The position numbers and the translations under genes were made by a program. Below the pieces are notes generated by a model, which saw only the letters and a list, made by a program, of their open reading frames with translations, did not search any database and was not told the origin of the DNA. A stretch of 32,565 nt of DNA from Deltaproteobacteria bacterium (lineage in GTDB: Bacteria > Bdellovibrionota_B > Oligoflexia > Oligoflexales > Bog-1112). Shown here one piece after another: positions 7,804 through 14,610 of this stretch. Where the stretch lies: the NCBI GenBank assembly GCA_016186945.1, contig JACPKR010000034.1, forward strand, positions 1 through 32,565, given 5' to 3'. Positions within the stretch are counted from its first letter, which is position 1. The number at the start of each line of letters is the position of its first letter.

Positions 7804-8468
7804 TTATTTTAATGAATGCTTGGAAATTGTTCTCGGCTCGCTGGGACAGCATGGGGAAAAATGAAAATCCCTTTGTCGAAGAGAGAATTATTAGGATGTA
7901 CAAATTTCATAAAGAAAGTGGGTTTCGCACCTGTACTGAGATTGTTCGACAAATGAATTTGATTCGCGAAAGCTCGTCGGAAACCAATGGAAGCATATCT
8001 AAGGTAGGTACTGAGGACCTTGAAAAGTTACTTAAAAAGCTTGACGATAGACTCAAAAGGAAGATGAAAGGAGAGACTATTTCCGGGCCTGCATGGCGGG
8101 CTCCGACTGCCAAAAAATATATGTTTCTGGCTTTTTATTTATCGTGTGCCTGCCTTGAGTTTTCGAAAGAGGATAAGAGATATGGAACCTCAACGAAATT
8201 AATAAAGTGGAAGAGCCGTAAAATCCAAGGTAGCGGAAGTGGATCTAAATCAGGTCGTGGCTCAGAAGGATTTGTTGAATATTATCTGCAAAATTTTGGG
8301 TGTCTTAGTTCATTTTCAAAACATGAGAGGGAGTCGTTAGGAGTGCTTGCAGTTAAAGCCATAACACAGATTCTAAAGATAGCCATGAGGGAAAAGAAAA
8401 AGGGTTCTCGATTTTTTGACATATGGCAAAACATACTTGATGCTATTAATAGAGTGGAGATCCATTAG
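7800..8468 (+). CDS. Hypothetical protein of the element, divergent from the replication operon
   Basis: 222 residues from the first ATG at 7800; other in-frame ATGs at 7812 and 7851 are possible and none has a strong ribosome site. I do not recognise the family. The protein is basic and mostly helical by composition, with a charged segment near 75-100 (EDLEKLLKKLDDRLKRKMKG), a Gly/Ser-rich basic linker around 147-160 (GSGSGSKSGRGS), and no signal peptide or membrane segment. It is transcribed away from the primase operon, whose promoter must lie in or just before its 5' end. Its position suggests a regulatory or accessory role in the element, but this is inference. Confidence 0.6.
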   Translation: MVILMNAWKLFSARWDSMGKNENPFVEERIIRMYKFHKESGFRTCTEIVRQMNLIRESSSETNGSISKVGTEDLEKLLKKLDDRLKRKMKGETISGPAWRAPTAKKYMFLAFYLSCACLEFSKEDKRYGTSTKLIKWKSRKIQGSGSGSKSGRGSEGFVEYYLQNFGCLSSFSKHERESLGVLAVKAITQILKIAMREKKKGSRFFDIWQNILDAINRVEIH

Positions 8469-8502
8469 AAAATCTAAAAACTTGAAAGAGGGAAGCTTGT
8501 CA

Positions 8503-8715
8503 TCACTTCCACTTGCAACTTAAACCTGAAGAGCTCTCATAACAAACAACCTCGGAATTTTCACACCGTTTGAAATCCCAGGCATTGAGATATTCGCATG
8601 AAATATCGCTCTCCTCTGCTGCTTTTGCCTGAGTCGACCTTCCGCAGGATGTGAGATGAAAAGCAAGAAAAAGGAAATAAATGGAGAAAGGAAATGAAAT
8701 GATTTTCAGTTGCAT
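8503..8715 (-). CDS. Small lipoprotein
   Basis: 70 residues with a lipoprotein signal peptide: a hydrophobic stretch (FPFSIYFLFLAFHL) ending in the lipobox LTSC at residues 21-24. The mature part is about 45 residues with four more Cys, which could form two disulfides, and no family I recognise. It lies 15 bp downstream of the lipoprotein DNase gene on the same strand, so the two are probably co-transcribed. A partner, chaperone or inhibitor of the DNase is possible but not shown. Confidence 0.65.
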   Translation of the reverse strand: MQLKIISFPFSIYFLFLAFHLTSCGRSTQAKAAEESDISCEYLNAWDFKRCENSEVVCYESSSGLSCKWK

Positions 8716-8730
8716 GAGTTCCCTCTGTCT

Positions 8731-9768
8731 TTATTTTTTAATTTCAAGCGTGAATTCGACTGGGTAATGATTCGAGATTTCCTCCGCGGTGGCTTGATCA
8801 ATTCCAAAAAAGGTCTTGAAATCGAAAATGCCGGCGTTTTTCACATTGGTGGTCTTCGAAATGATGTTGTCGTACGCGCAGTCCGTACTTGAGACGGTTG
8901 TGTCCAAATCCTTAGCAATATTCCATACAAAGCCGGCTGTGGAACTTATGTCGAGCGCATTGTATTTGGCGTCACTAAGATAGGAACAGTCAGCGTTCAA
9001 ATCTCCTAGTATGATCCAATCATCTGATGGGTGGGACGTCGAAGCCGACGAGTAAACATCATCTAGAAAATTAAGCTCACTGACAGCATCAGTAGGTTTG
9101 ACATGGATCCCGATGAGCCCAAAAGAATAAGAATCCTTCGAAAATTGAACAATATAGGGTTCCCTCTCAAAAACATCGTCTGAATCCACAAAAACGTAGG
9201 AAGTTGAAACGGAAAGAGCTGACTCCGTCTTATAATAAAAGGCATACTGCTCCTTAGAGGAGGTTCTACCGAGTCGATCACTAACGGAAACTGCGTAGGT
9301 TCCCTTCCCCTTCGCATTTACGAGATCAAGTAAATCAGAGGGTGTCTCAAGGGAAACGTCTCGAATTTCTTGGACAAGGATAATATCGTATCGCGCGACA
9401 ATATCAGCAATATAGCTGGCGACAGTCGAATTCCCCATTTTGGTAACACCCAAGATATCAGCGTTAAAAGCCGCGATTTTCAAGCTCAATGAAACTGAGT
9501 TCGGACCTGTTTCGGACGTCGTATTATTTGATGACTGTGTAGTGGAATTGGAGTCCGAAGTATTATTGCTTGTCTTGGACGACGTCCCGTTGGAGGATGT
9601 CGAACCAGACGTTGTGGTCGTATCAGAAACGGAATCTGAAGAATCCTGATTTGACTCCGACGTCGACTCATCGGTAGAGGGCGAAGTGGAGTCGGACGAC
9701 GAGCTTCCAGAGTCTTCGTCCCCACACCCAAGTATACAAAGAAACAATATGCCTATTGCTAGCTTCAA
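8731..9768 (-). CDS. Surface lipoprotein with DNase I-like (EEP) domain
   Basis: 345 residues. The signal peptide ends in the lipobox ILGC (Cys15). Residues 16-92 are an extreme Ser/Thr/Asp-rich linker without structure. From about 95 to the end is an endonuclease/exonuclease/phosphatase domain of the DNase I type: IAAFNADIL (N102), LVQEIRD (E134), EQYAFYYK, GIHVKP (H222), ILGDLNADC (D256, N258), CAYDNII (D300) and SNHYPVEF (H334). All catalytic and metal positions of the family appear to be present. The protein is likely anchored in the outer membrane with the nuclease held out on the linker, degrading extracellular DNA. It is unusual as cargo of a satellite-like element; it may feed the host, attack incoming DNA, or act in host or prey contact. 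Confidence 0.88.
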   Translation of the reverse strand: MKLAIGILFLCILGCGDEDSGSSSSDSTSPSTDESTSESNQDSSDSVSDTTTTSGSTSSNGTSSKTSNNTSDSNSTTQSSNNTTSETGPNSVSLSLKIAAFNADILGVTKMGNSTVASYIADIVARYDIILVQEIRDVSLETPSDLLDLVNAKGKGTYAVSVSDRLGRTSSKEQYAFYYKTESALSVSTSYVFVDSDDVFEREPYIVQFSKDSYSFGLIGIHVKPTDAVSELNFLDDVYSSASTSHPSDDWIILGDLNADCSYLSDAKYNALDISSTAGFVWNIAKDLDTTVSSTDCAYDNIISKTTNVKNAGIFDFKTFFGIDQATAEEISNHYPVEFTLEIKK

Positions 9769-9852
9769 CCTCCCCCCCTCTTTTCCTCATCTGGACCCAT
9801 CGGAACATTGTGATAGACACTTAAGTCAATATCGTAGGCTTTGATAGCGTGG

Positions 9853-9872
9853 CTATATATGACGTTATATAG
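9853..9872. promoter_or_regulatory. Perfect inverted repeat, operator candidate between divergent DNase and XRE genes
   Basis: CTATATA-TGACGT-TATATAG has perfect 7-bp arms around a near-symmetrical centre. It lies in the 172-bp shared intergenic region, 68 bp before the XRE regulator start and 84 bp before the divergent lipoprotein DNase gene. Position and form suit an operator bound by the XRE protein, and the arms could also serve as a -10 region. Confidence 0.55.
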
Positions 9873-9940
9873 GCTATACATGGCGGCTAACAGGCTCCCC
9901 AAAAGGTCGATAGTCTCAAAAGAGACGGGGGAGGACTTTC

Positions 9941-10255
9941 ATGGCAGGAAACTCCATTCAAGAAGTTGTCGCCAAAAATGTGCGGTTTTACAGACTAAAG
10001 GCAGGACTTTCACAAGATAAGCTGTCGAAAAAATGCGGCCTTAGCGTACGCTTTATTTCTCGTGCTGAAAATCAACCTCAAAACCTTACCCTAGACACCT
10101 TGCAGATCCTAGCAAAGGCATTGGATGTTTCAGTTGCTGAATTGACTGAAAGCAGTGAGAAGAAAAAACTCTTAACTGGAAGTGCAAAAAGAACAGCGGA
10201 GATTCTGGACAGCGTCATTGCGACTTTGAAGGCAGTTCGATCCACCTTCGATTAA
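9941..10255 (+). CDS. XRE-family transcriptional regulator
   Basis: 104 residues; ATG at 9941 preceded by GGGGGAGG six bases upstream. Residues about 8-68 are a canonical HTH_3 domain: NVRFYRLKAGLSQDKLSKKC, then SVRFISRAENQ and LDTLQILAKALDVSVAEL. The last 35 residues form a helix likely used for dimerisation. It is divergent from the lipoprotein DNase gene and has a perfect 20-bp inverted repeat in its promoter region, so it probably represses itself and perhaps the DNase operon. Its stop overlaps the convergent gene by 4 bp. Confidence 0.9.
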   Translation: MAGNSIQEVVAKNVRFYRLKAGLSQDKLSKKCGLSVRFISRAENQPQNLTLDTLQILAKALDVSVAELTESSEKKKLLTGSAKRTAEILDSVIATLKAVRSTFD

Positions 10256-10539
10256 TTTCCTTCTATGTATTCAAGAATTTCGTCATGTAGACTCTTTTTT
10301 CCCGTTTCAGGAGCCACCGAACACGGCTTGCGTTTTGGATAAAGAAAGTCCATCAATTTTAGCAAAACATCCACCTGATCTTTAGGGGAAAGTGCTGGCA
10401 GCAACTTGCTTAGATGAGAAGGAATATGCAGCCCTATTTTTTCGAACTCCTCACTAAGCATAGCCGTTCGTTTATTGGGTGTCCCCTTTTTACGACCACC
10501 TGTTTTCTTGCCTCGCGCTTTTCCCGCTGGCCAGCTCAT
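10252..10539 (-). CDS. Small basic protein with terminase-small-subunit-like N-terminus
   Basis: 95 residues. The N-terminus, GKKTGGRKKGTPNKRTAML, is the basic Gly-Arg-Lys-x-Gly-x-x-Asn-Lys motif seen at the start of many phage proteins, including some small terminases and DUF5681 proteins, and likely contacts DNA. The rest is helical (LSKLLPALSPKDQVDVLLKL) with no recognised domain. The length is well below that of a complete small terminase. In a satellite, such a protein could redirect packaging or regulate transcription; I cannot decide. It is convergent with and overlaps the XRE gene by 4 bp. Confidence 0.6.
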   Translation of the reverse strand: MSWPAGKARGKKTGGRKKGTPNKRTAMLSEEFEKIGLHIPSHLSKLLPALSPKDQVDVLLKLMDFLYPKRKPCSVAPETGKKSLHDEILEYIEGN

Positions 10540-10775
10540 TAATATCTACTTTAGAATTGAGTGAGTTATTTGATCTACCGTTTTTCGTCATGGTTATTTT
10601 AACAGAAAAGTCGCAGAAACATGCTGATTACACTGAAGTTCATTGAAAATTACACAAAAGTCAATTTTCTCTAACTTTTCCGAATAGCCAAGCCGTTACA
10701 TATCACCACTGGACGACCGATGAGATATAGTATAAGGGTTGCGGCAGGGATCATTAAGGTAAGATAAGGATAGAA
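10540..10775. promoter_or_regulatory. Intergenic promoter region before the beta-flower/DUF3800 pair
   Basis: This 236-bp AT-rich stretch has no credible gene. It should hold the promoters of the leftward gene ending at 10252 and of the rightward pair at 10776. A TATAGTATAAGG box lies near 10727-10738. The rightward start is preceded by AAGGA at a normal distance. No clear operator symmetry was seen. Confidence 0.35.
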
Positions 10776-11159
10776 ATGGCAAAAATTAAGGATACAATCT
10801 ATAACTTCAAAGGGCAACCGTCTCTTTACCGAACCGAGACCGGTGAATTTGTCGATACTAGGGGCCGTTACGTTGGGTTTTTGGATGGAAAAGCCGTATA
10901 TGATTTCAATGGCACGCAAAGGGGATGGTTCGAGGCGGGCGTTCTGCGAGATCCACTTAGCAATTGTGTAGGATTTATTGAAGGAGCCACAAGTAGCGCC
11001 TTGCCACTCCTGCCGGATGTTACGCAACGTGGATTGCCTAGAGTTCAGCGACAACCTCCCAAACGGCCCGCTTGTGAATCCGAGCTGAAAAAAGCACGGC
11101 CTGAAGATGAGTTGTCACAGTTTGACCCAATTTCTTTGTTTCAGGTTGTATATAAGTAA
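10776..11159 (+). CDS. 4-fold beta flower domain protein
   Basis: 127 residues. The first 75 show four repeats of a beta-hairpin unit of the form Tyr/Val-Asp-x-x-Gly-x-x-x-Gly-Phe-x-Asp/Glu-Gly: TIYNFKGQP, VDTRGRYVGFLDGKAV, YDFNGTQRGWFEAGVL and RDPLSNCVGFIEG. This matches the family known as 4-fold beta flower proteins. The remainder is Pro- and Arg-rich (PRVQRQPPKRP) and probably flexible. The stop codon overlaps the start of the DUF3800 gene by one base (TAATG), so the two are translated together. The function of the family is not established. Pairing with a DUF3800 nuclease-like protein in a mobile element suggests sensing or binding for an immunity or toxin role, which is inference. Confidence 0.75.
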   Translation: MAKIKDTIYNFKGQPSLYRTETGEFVDTRGRYVGFLDGKAVYDFNGTQRGWFEAGVLRDPLSNCVGFIEGATSSALPLLPDVTQRGLPRVQRQPPKRPACESELKKARPEDELSQFDPISLFQVVYK

Positions 11160-11905
11160 TGAGGTACGTTCTCTACCTTGATGACAGTAACGCACCCAAT
11201 CGCTCTGTAATTGGCGGTTTCATAATTGAACAGAACCAAATCGTAGGCCTTGTGAATGCTCTAAAAAAATTCAAGTCTGACCATGATATAGGTTCTCTTG
11301 ATCCCATAAAATGGTCACCTGAAAGCAGTGGAAAAAAGGCTGAAGTATATGCGTCGCAAAGAAAAATCACGAACCAAAAGGAATTTCGAAAGAAGGTACT
11401 GCGTTTCATAGCCGAGCGCAAATTGACTTTACTGGCTGCTGTCGATCTATCCCCTGAACGAAAAAAAGTAAATATTCAGTGCCTCCAAGATCTTGCAGGG
11501 AGATATCAATTTTTCTTGCACGAGAGAGAAGACAGGTCGAGCGGCGCCGTAACACTGGCTTACCCAGGCTCAAAACAAACAAGAGATTACAGTGAAAGTT
11601 TTGATCGGCTTTGCCGGGAAGGTACATCGTTCATTAGCCAAAACCTTTTGCGGGGAAGTAGCAAAATAAATGTGGCGTTACCAAGGTTGGAAAGGGGCAT
11701 AACCTTCTCTTTTGAAGACCACAACGATCTGCTTCAACTTGCCGATTTCGTGGCGAGCTGCGTCAGTTGGTCAATTAGGAATTCACCTATCGAGTATTGG
11801 AAGCTGATCAAGGACAGCTTCAGAAAGCGGAATGGCTTGATTAAAGGTGCCGGTCTCCTGGTGTATCCCAGCAACAGCACGCAAATTGACAAACTTTGCA
11901 AGTAA
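11159..11905 (+). CDS. DUF3800 protein (RNase H-like fold)
   Basis: 248 residues. The start MRYVLYLDDSN followed by IGGFII is the first strand of DUF3800, with the Asp pair in the usual metal-binding place. Further conserved acids are in LLAAVDLS (about 95-100) and in the C-terminal DHNDLLQLADFVASCVSW, the family's most recognisable motif. DUF3800 proteins have an RNase H-like fold and are often found near mobile elements and defence genes; their substrate is not known. The start overlaps the beta-flower gene by one base, and this is the last gene before the attachment site at the tRNA, the usual place for cargo that varies between related islands. Confidence 0.85.
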   Translation: MRYVLYLDDSNAPNRSVIGGFIIEQNQIVGLVNALKKFKSDHDIGSLDPIKWSPESSGKKAEVYASQRKITNQKEFRKKVLRFIAERKLTLLAAVDLSPERKKVNIQCLQDLAGRYQFFLHEREDRSSGAVTLAYPGSKQTRDYSESFDRLCREGTSFISQNLLRGSSKINVALPRLERGITFSFEDHNDLLQLADFVASCVSWSIRNSPIEYWKLIKDSFRKRNGLIKGAGLLVYPSNSTQIDKLCK

Positions 11906-12008
11906 CTCTGGTGGGACTCTGAAACGAAAGTGGATTTTAGGATGAACAAGAAAAGAATGGAGAGCAAAACGACTAACCCCACGAAAGCACAAAGCATGTC
12001 GCGCCGCC

Positions 12009-12054
12009 GTGATGAACAAATGTTCACACACTCGGTTCATCACAAGTTCATCAC
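12009..12054. repeat. GTGATGAAC repeats, candidate recombinase arm sites
   Basis: GTGATGAAC at 12009-12017 and its inverse GTTCATCAC twice at 12035-12043 and 12046-12054, the last two in tandem 11 bp apart, one helical turn. They lie 120-165 bp inside the tRNA-proximal attachment site, in a 276-bp stretch (11906-12181) with no gene. This is where integrase arm-type or excisionase sites are expected. Binding is not proven. Confidence 0.5.
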
Positions 12055-12173
12055 CAGACGGGTTATGTATGGTGATTTTTCGTGATATGGCGACAAATGA
12101 CTGCGAAGCCTCGATTATGAAAACCTTGATAAACCGGTGCGTTGGATTGTCCGATTTTTTGGTGAAAACTTGT

Positions 12174-12191
12174 GTAGAAAATGGAGCGGAA
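12174..12191. other. Attachment site, tRNA copy (attR-type)
   Basis: GTAGAAAATGGAGCGGAA, identical to 3368-3385. It covers the CCA, discriminator base and acceptor strand of tRNA-Gly on the minus strand, plus eight bases downstream of the tRNA. Confidence 0.85.
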
Positions 12192-12257
12192 AACGGGACT
12201 CGAACCCGCGACCTCCAGCTTGGGAAGCTAGCGCTCTACCAACTGAGCTATTTCCGC
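12182..12257 (-). tRNA. tRNA-Gly (anticodon CCC)
   Basis: On the minus strand a 76-nt cloverleaf is complete: acceptor GCGGAAA/TTTCCGC, D-arm GCTC-AGTTGGTA-GAGC, anticodon arm CTAGC-TTCCCAA-GCTGG, variable loop AGGTC, T-arm GCGGG-TTCGAGT-CCCGT. The anticodon is CCC, reading GGG, and the discriminator base is U, as expected for bacterial tRNA-Gly. The 3' CCA is encoded. The integrated element uses this gene as its target and keeps it intact. Confidence 0.95.
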
Positions 12258-12403
12258 GCGTAATCCTGGCTTCTAGCAAGTTACTGCTCAACTGGCAAAC
12301 GGATTTAGTGCGCGAATGTTCGCAATGCGATTAGCTGTTGCTTTTTCGATTTCCTACGGGAATAATTTCCATCATAGAATTTCAAAAATAAGGAGTTAGA
12401 GTC

Positions 12404-13093
12404 ATGCGACGTTCGTTAGCAGTCTTGTTTTTTCTGTGTGGGTGTGTTCATCAGGGAAAAAAAGAAGCTAAAACCATGGAAGCTCCTAAATCCTCTGAGG
12501 TGATTGCCGACCTTAAAAAAGGTATGGTCGACGCACCGACAACGTTAGCGGGGATAACGACTTTTAGAGGATTCTTAAAGCCATCAAAAAAGAAGCTTGG
12601 GTTTGAGAAAATGATTTTAAGCTATGGGATCGATGCAATTGTCGACCCCATCGCGCGGGTTATGAAGACCTTTTTAGACGATGAAACGGTGTTCTCATGT
12701 GCAAAGGACAGGACAGATTCTGACACTCTTTCCTGCTCGCTCACTCAAGCAAATCAACATCTGTTTGATATGAGACTTTTTGCAGGCTCAAATGTTTACT
12801 GGGCTCACGTTTGTCGTTCCGGAAGGGCGCTGGATAAAATTTCCAAGGACGATGGCGATTTCTGGGGCTATGTCAAAACTCTTGCGGGCGGAACGAGCAA
12901 AGAGGAGCTGCTCTCTCAAGGGCCTGTCTCTCTCAATGGGGTTTTGATAAAATTCGAGAAAGGCCGCAAATGGGAAGTCGCTTCGTTCAAGGCGTCCCTT
13001 GGCCCGGTCGAGGACGGTTCAGATGAATATCACGAGTTTATAGCTCCAAATTGCAGGGACTATCATCTTCCTCATAGCGAAGCAGAACTTTAG
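12404..13093 (+). CDS. Lipoprotein of unknown function
   Basis: 229 residues; ATG at 12404 with AAGGAG nine bases upstream. The signal peptide MRRSLAVLFFLCGC ends in a lipobox (LCGC, Cys14), so the mature protein is anchored to a membrane. The mature part has a Lys-rich start, then a mixed alpha/beta region with Cys at several places (FSCAKDRT, LSCSLTQ, HVCRSG, APNCRDY). I do not recognise the family. It lies outside the integrated element, downstream of nothing on its strand, and appears to be a single-gene unit. Confidence 0.75.
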   Translation: MRRSLAVLFFLCGCVHQGKKEAKTMEAPKSSEVIADLKKGMVDAPTTLAGITTFRGFLKPSKKKLGFEKMILSYGIDAIVDPIARVMKTFLDDETVFSCAKDRTDSDTLSCSLTQANQHLFDMRLFAGSNVYWAHVCRSGRALDKISKDDGDFWGYVKTLAGGTSKEELLSQGPVSLNGVLIKFEKGRKWEVASFKASLGPVEDGSDEYHEFIAPNCRDYHLPHSEAEL

Positions 13094-13315
13094 GAAGTCT
13101 TGGCAGAAATCCACTTCATATAATCCCCGAAGAAGAAGAAGGTGTAGTCTCCGAAGAAAGAGCTATAACCCCACAACAATTATGTGAGGCTGACTCACTG
13201 ATAAAATCTGGCTAGAAAACGAATGCGTTTCTAACGAACAAAGCCAAAAGTGGCTCTTGATATTTCCAATAATCAGCATTAGTATTGTTATATACAAATT
13301 TATGCAGCAACAGAA

Positions 13316-14467
13316 GTGTTGGTAATGGAATTTTCAAGAATCCTCAATTTGCCTAAGTTGTTGGAAAAAAAGTCGTTTTTTCTTTTTGGGCCTCGATCAA
13401 CGGGCAAGAGTTATTTGATTCGATCACAGCTTTCGGATGGGCTTCTCATTGACTTGTTGGATGGGGATACGTTCCTACGTTTAAGTGCGCATCCCAGTGA
13501 GCTTGAAGCGATTGTGGCGGCGGATGCAACTGGGCGATGTGTCATTATAGATGAAATTCAAAAAGTCCCTCTTTTATTAGATCAGGTTCATCGCATCATT
13601 GAGAATCAGAAAAGAACATTTCTATTAACAGGCAGCAGTGCGCGGAAATTGAAAAGAGGGGCGGCGAATCTTTTAGCAGGGAGGGCCTGGCAAGCGAATC
13701 TTTTTTCCCTGGTGTATCCTGAAATCCCGAATTTTAATTTGGAAACATATCTTCGTTTTGGCGGATTACCGATCGTGGTTCTCAGTTCCGCCCCTCATGA
13801 AGAGCTGCGTGCTTACGTCAGAACTTATCTCTACGAAGAAATCCAGGCGGAAGGGATCGTCAGAAAAATTCCACAATTCGCTCGTTTTTTGCAATCCGCA
13901 GCACTCTCGAATGCCCAGTTGCTCAACTTTGCAAACATAAGTAGTGATAGCGGCGTATCAGCGTCTACAGTAAGAGAGTATTATGCAATTTTGGAAGATA
14001 CATTAGTTGGCTTTTTTGTTCAGCCATGGCTTCATTCAAAAAAACGCAAAGCGATTGCAACTGCAAAATTCTATTTTTTTGATACTGGTGTTGTGCATAC
14101 TCTGGCGAACACCAAAACTCTCGATCGAAATTCTGATTTATACGGTCAGAGTTTTGAGCATTGGATTGCGATGGAGCTTCGAGCCTTCATAAATTATCAC
14201 AGAAAAGCGGAAGAACTTACTTTTTGGCGATCCGTCAATGGGCAGGAAGTCGATTTTGTTATCGGAGACCAATTGGCAATCGAAGTCAAGGCTACAAAAA
14301 CGGTCAGCAACCGCGACTTGAACAGTCTGCGCGCCTTCCAGGAAGAAAATATTGTTAAACAGTTTTTTTGTGTTTCCCAGGATCCGCTTATCCGCAAAGT
14401 CGATGGAATTCTGTGCCTGCCATGGCAGGAGTTTTTAGCGGGTCTTTGGCAAGAAGAGTGGTTTTAA
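13316..14467 (+). CDS. AAA ATPase with DUF4143 domain
   Basis: 383 residues from a GTG at 13316, or 380 from the ATG at 13325; neither has a strong ribosome site. Residues about 15-140 are a P-loop ATPase (AAA_14): Walker A GPRSTGKS, Walker B CVIIDEIQKVP, sensor FLLTGSSARKL. Residues about 190-360 are DUF4143 with a nuclease-like tail: QSFEHWIAMEL, FWRSVNGQEVDFVI and LAIEVKATK, the last two giving the Asp and Glu-x-Lys of a PD-(D/E)XK fold. These proteins are common, mobile-type genes of unknown role. The final stop TAA is formed by the first bases of the palindromic repeat at 14466, so the insertion probably set the present C-terminus (QEEWF). Confidence 0.88.
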   Translation: MLVMEFSRILNLPKLLEKKSFFLFGPRSTGKSYLIRSQLSDGLLIDLLDGDTFLRLSAHPSELEAIVAADATGRCVIIDEIQKVPLLLDQVHRIIENQKRTFLLTGSSARKLKRGAANLLAGRAWQANLFSLVYPEIPNFNLETYLRFGGLPIVVLSSAPHEELRAYVRTYLYEEIQAEGIVRKIPQFARFLQSAALSNAQLLNFANISSDSGVSASTVREYYAILEDTLVGFFVQPWLHSKKRKAIATAKFYFFDTGVVHTLANTKTLDRNSDLYGQSFEHWIAMELRAFINYHRKAEELTFWRSVNGQEVDFVIGDQLAIEVKATKTVSNRDLNSLRAFQEENIVKQFFCVSQDPLIRKVDGILCLPWQEFLAGLWQEEWF

Positions 14468-14596
14468 GCCGCTTGGGGCAATGAGGTGGTTTGGAGGAAA
14501 CTGCGCAGCTGGTTCGTTCCTCCATGAATTTCTTGGGGGAGCGACGCTTCACTCGCCCCCCCAAACCCCCCCTCTCCCTTTTTCCCCAAGCGGCTT
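14466..14596 (+). repeat. Palindromic repeat family, full copy (copy B)
   Basis: 131 bp with perfect 13-bp terminal inverted repeats, AAGCCGCTTGGGG at 14466-14478 and its inverse at 14584-14596. Inside lie a first hairpin (GGAGGAA, core CTGCGCAG, then TTCCTCC) and a second hairpin (GGGGGAGCGA, loop CGCTTCAC, TCGCCCCC), plus nested GGTTTGG/CCAAACC arms. It fills the gap between two convergent genes, ending the DUF4143 gene with its first bases, and may act as a two-way terminator. Confidence 0.9.
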
Positions 14597-14610
14597 GAGT
14601 CCCCCTTTGC

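Larger units (their letters stand above)
3368..12191. mobile_element. Integrated satellite-like element in tRNA-Gly(CCC)
   Basis: An 18-bp perfect direct repeat, GTAGAAAATGGAGCGGAA, occurs at 3368-3385 and 12174-12191. The second copy overlaps the 3' acceptor strand and CCA of the tRNA-Gly gene, the standard target of tyrosine integrases, and an integrase gene ends 31 bp inside the first copy. Between them are an excisionase-like protein, a split primase with a D5-type helicase, several small DNA-binding proteins, and cargo (lipoprotein DNase, small lipoprotein, 4-fold beta flower plus DUF3800 pair). No structural phage genes are present. Integrase + excisionase + primase-helicase without a head or tail is the hallmark of P4-like satellites and phage-inducible islands; an integrative plasmid is the alternative. 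The tRNA stays intact because the element restores its 3' end. Confidence 0.85.

Noticed and set aside
12009-12334. Plus-strand frames across the tRNA
   Set aside because: They read through a clear tRNA gene on the other strand, and the apparent protein is the translated tRNA complement.
14500-14590. Classical intrinsic terminator between the DUF4143 gene and serS
   Set aside because: The hairpins are part of a dispersed repeat present also inside a gene and before a gene; a short T-run is present but termination may be incidental.
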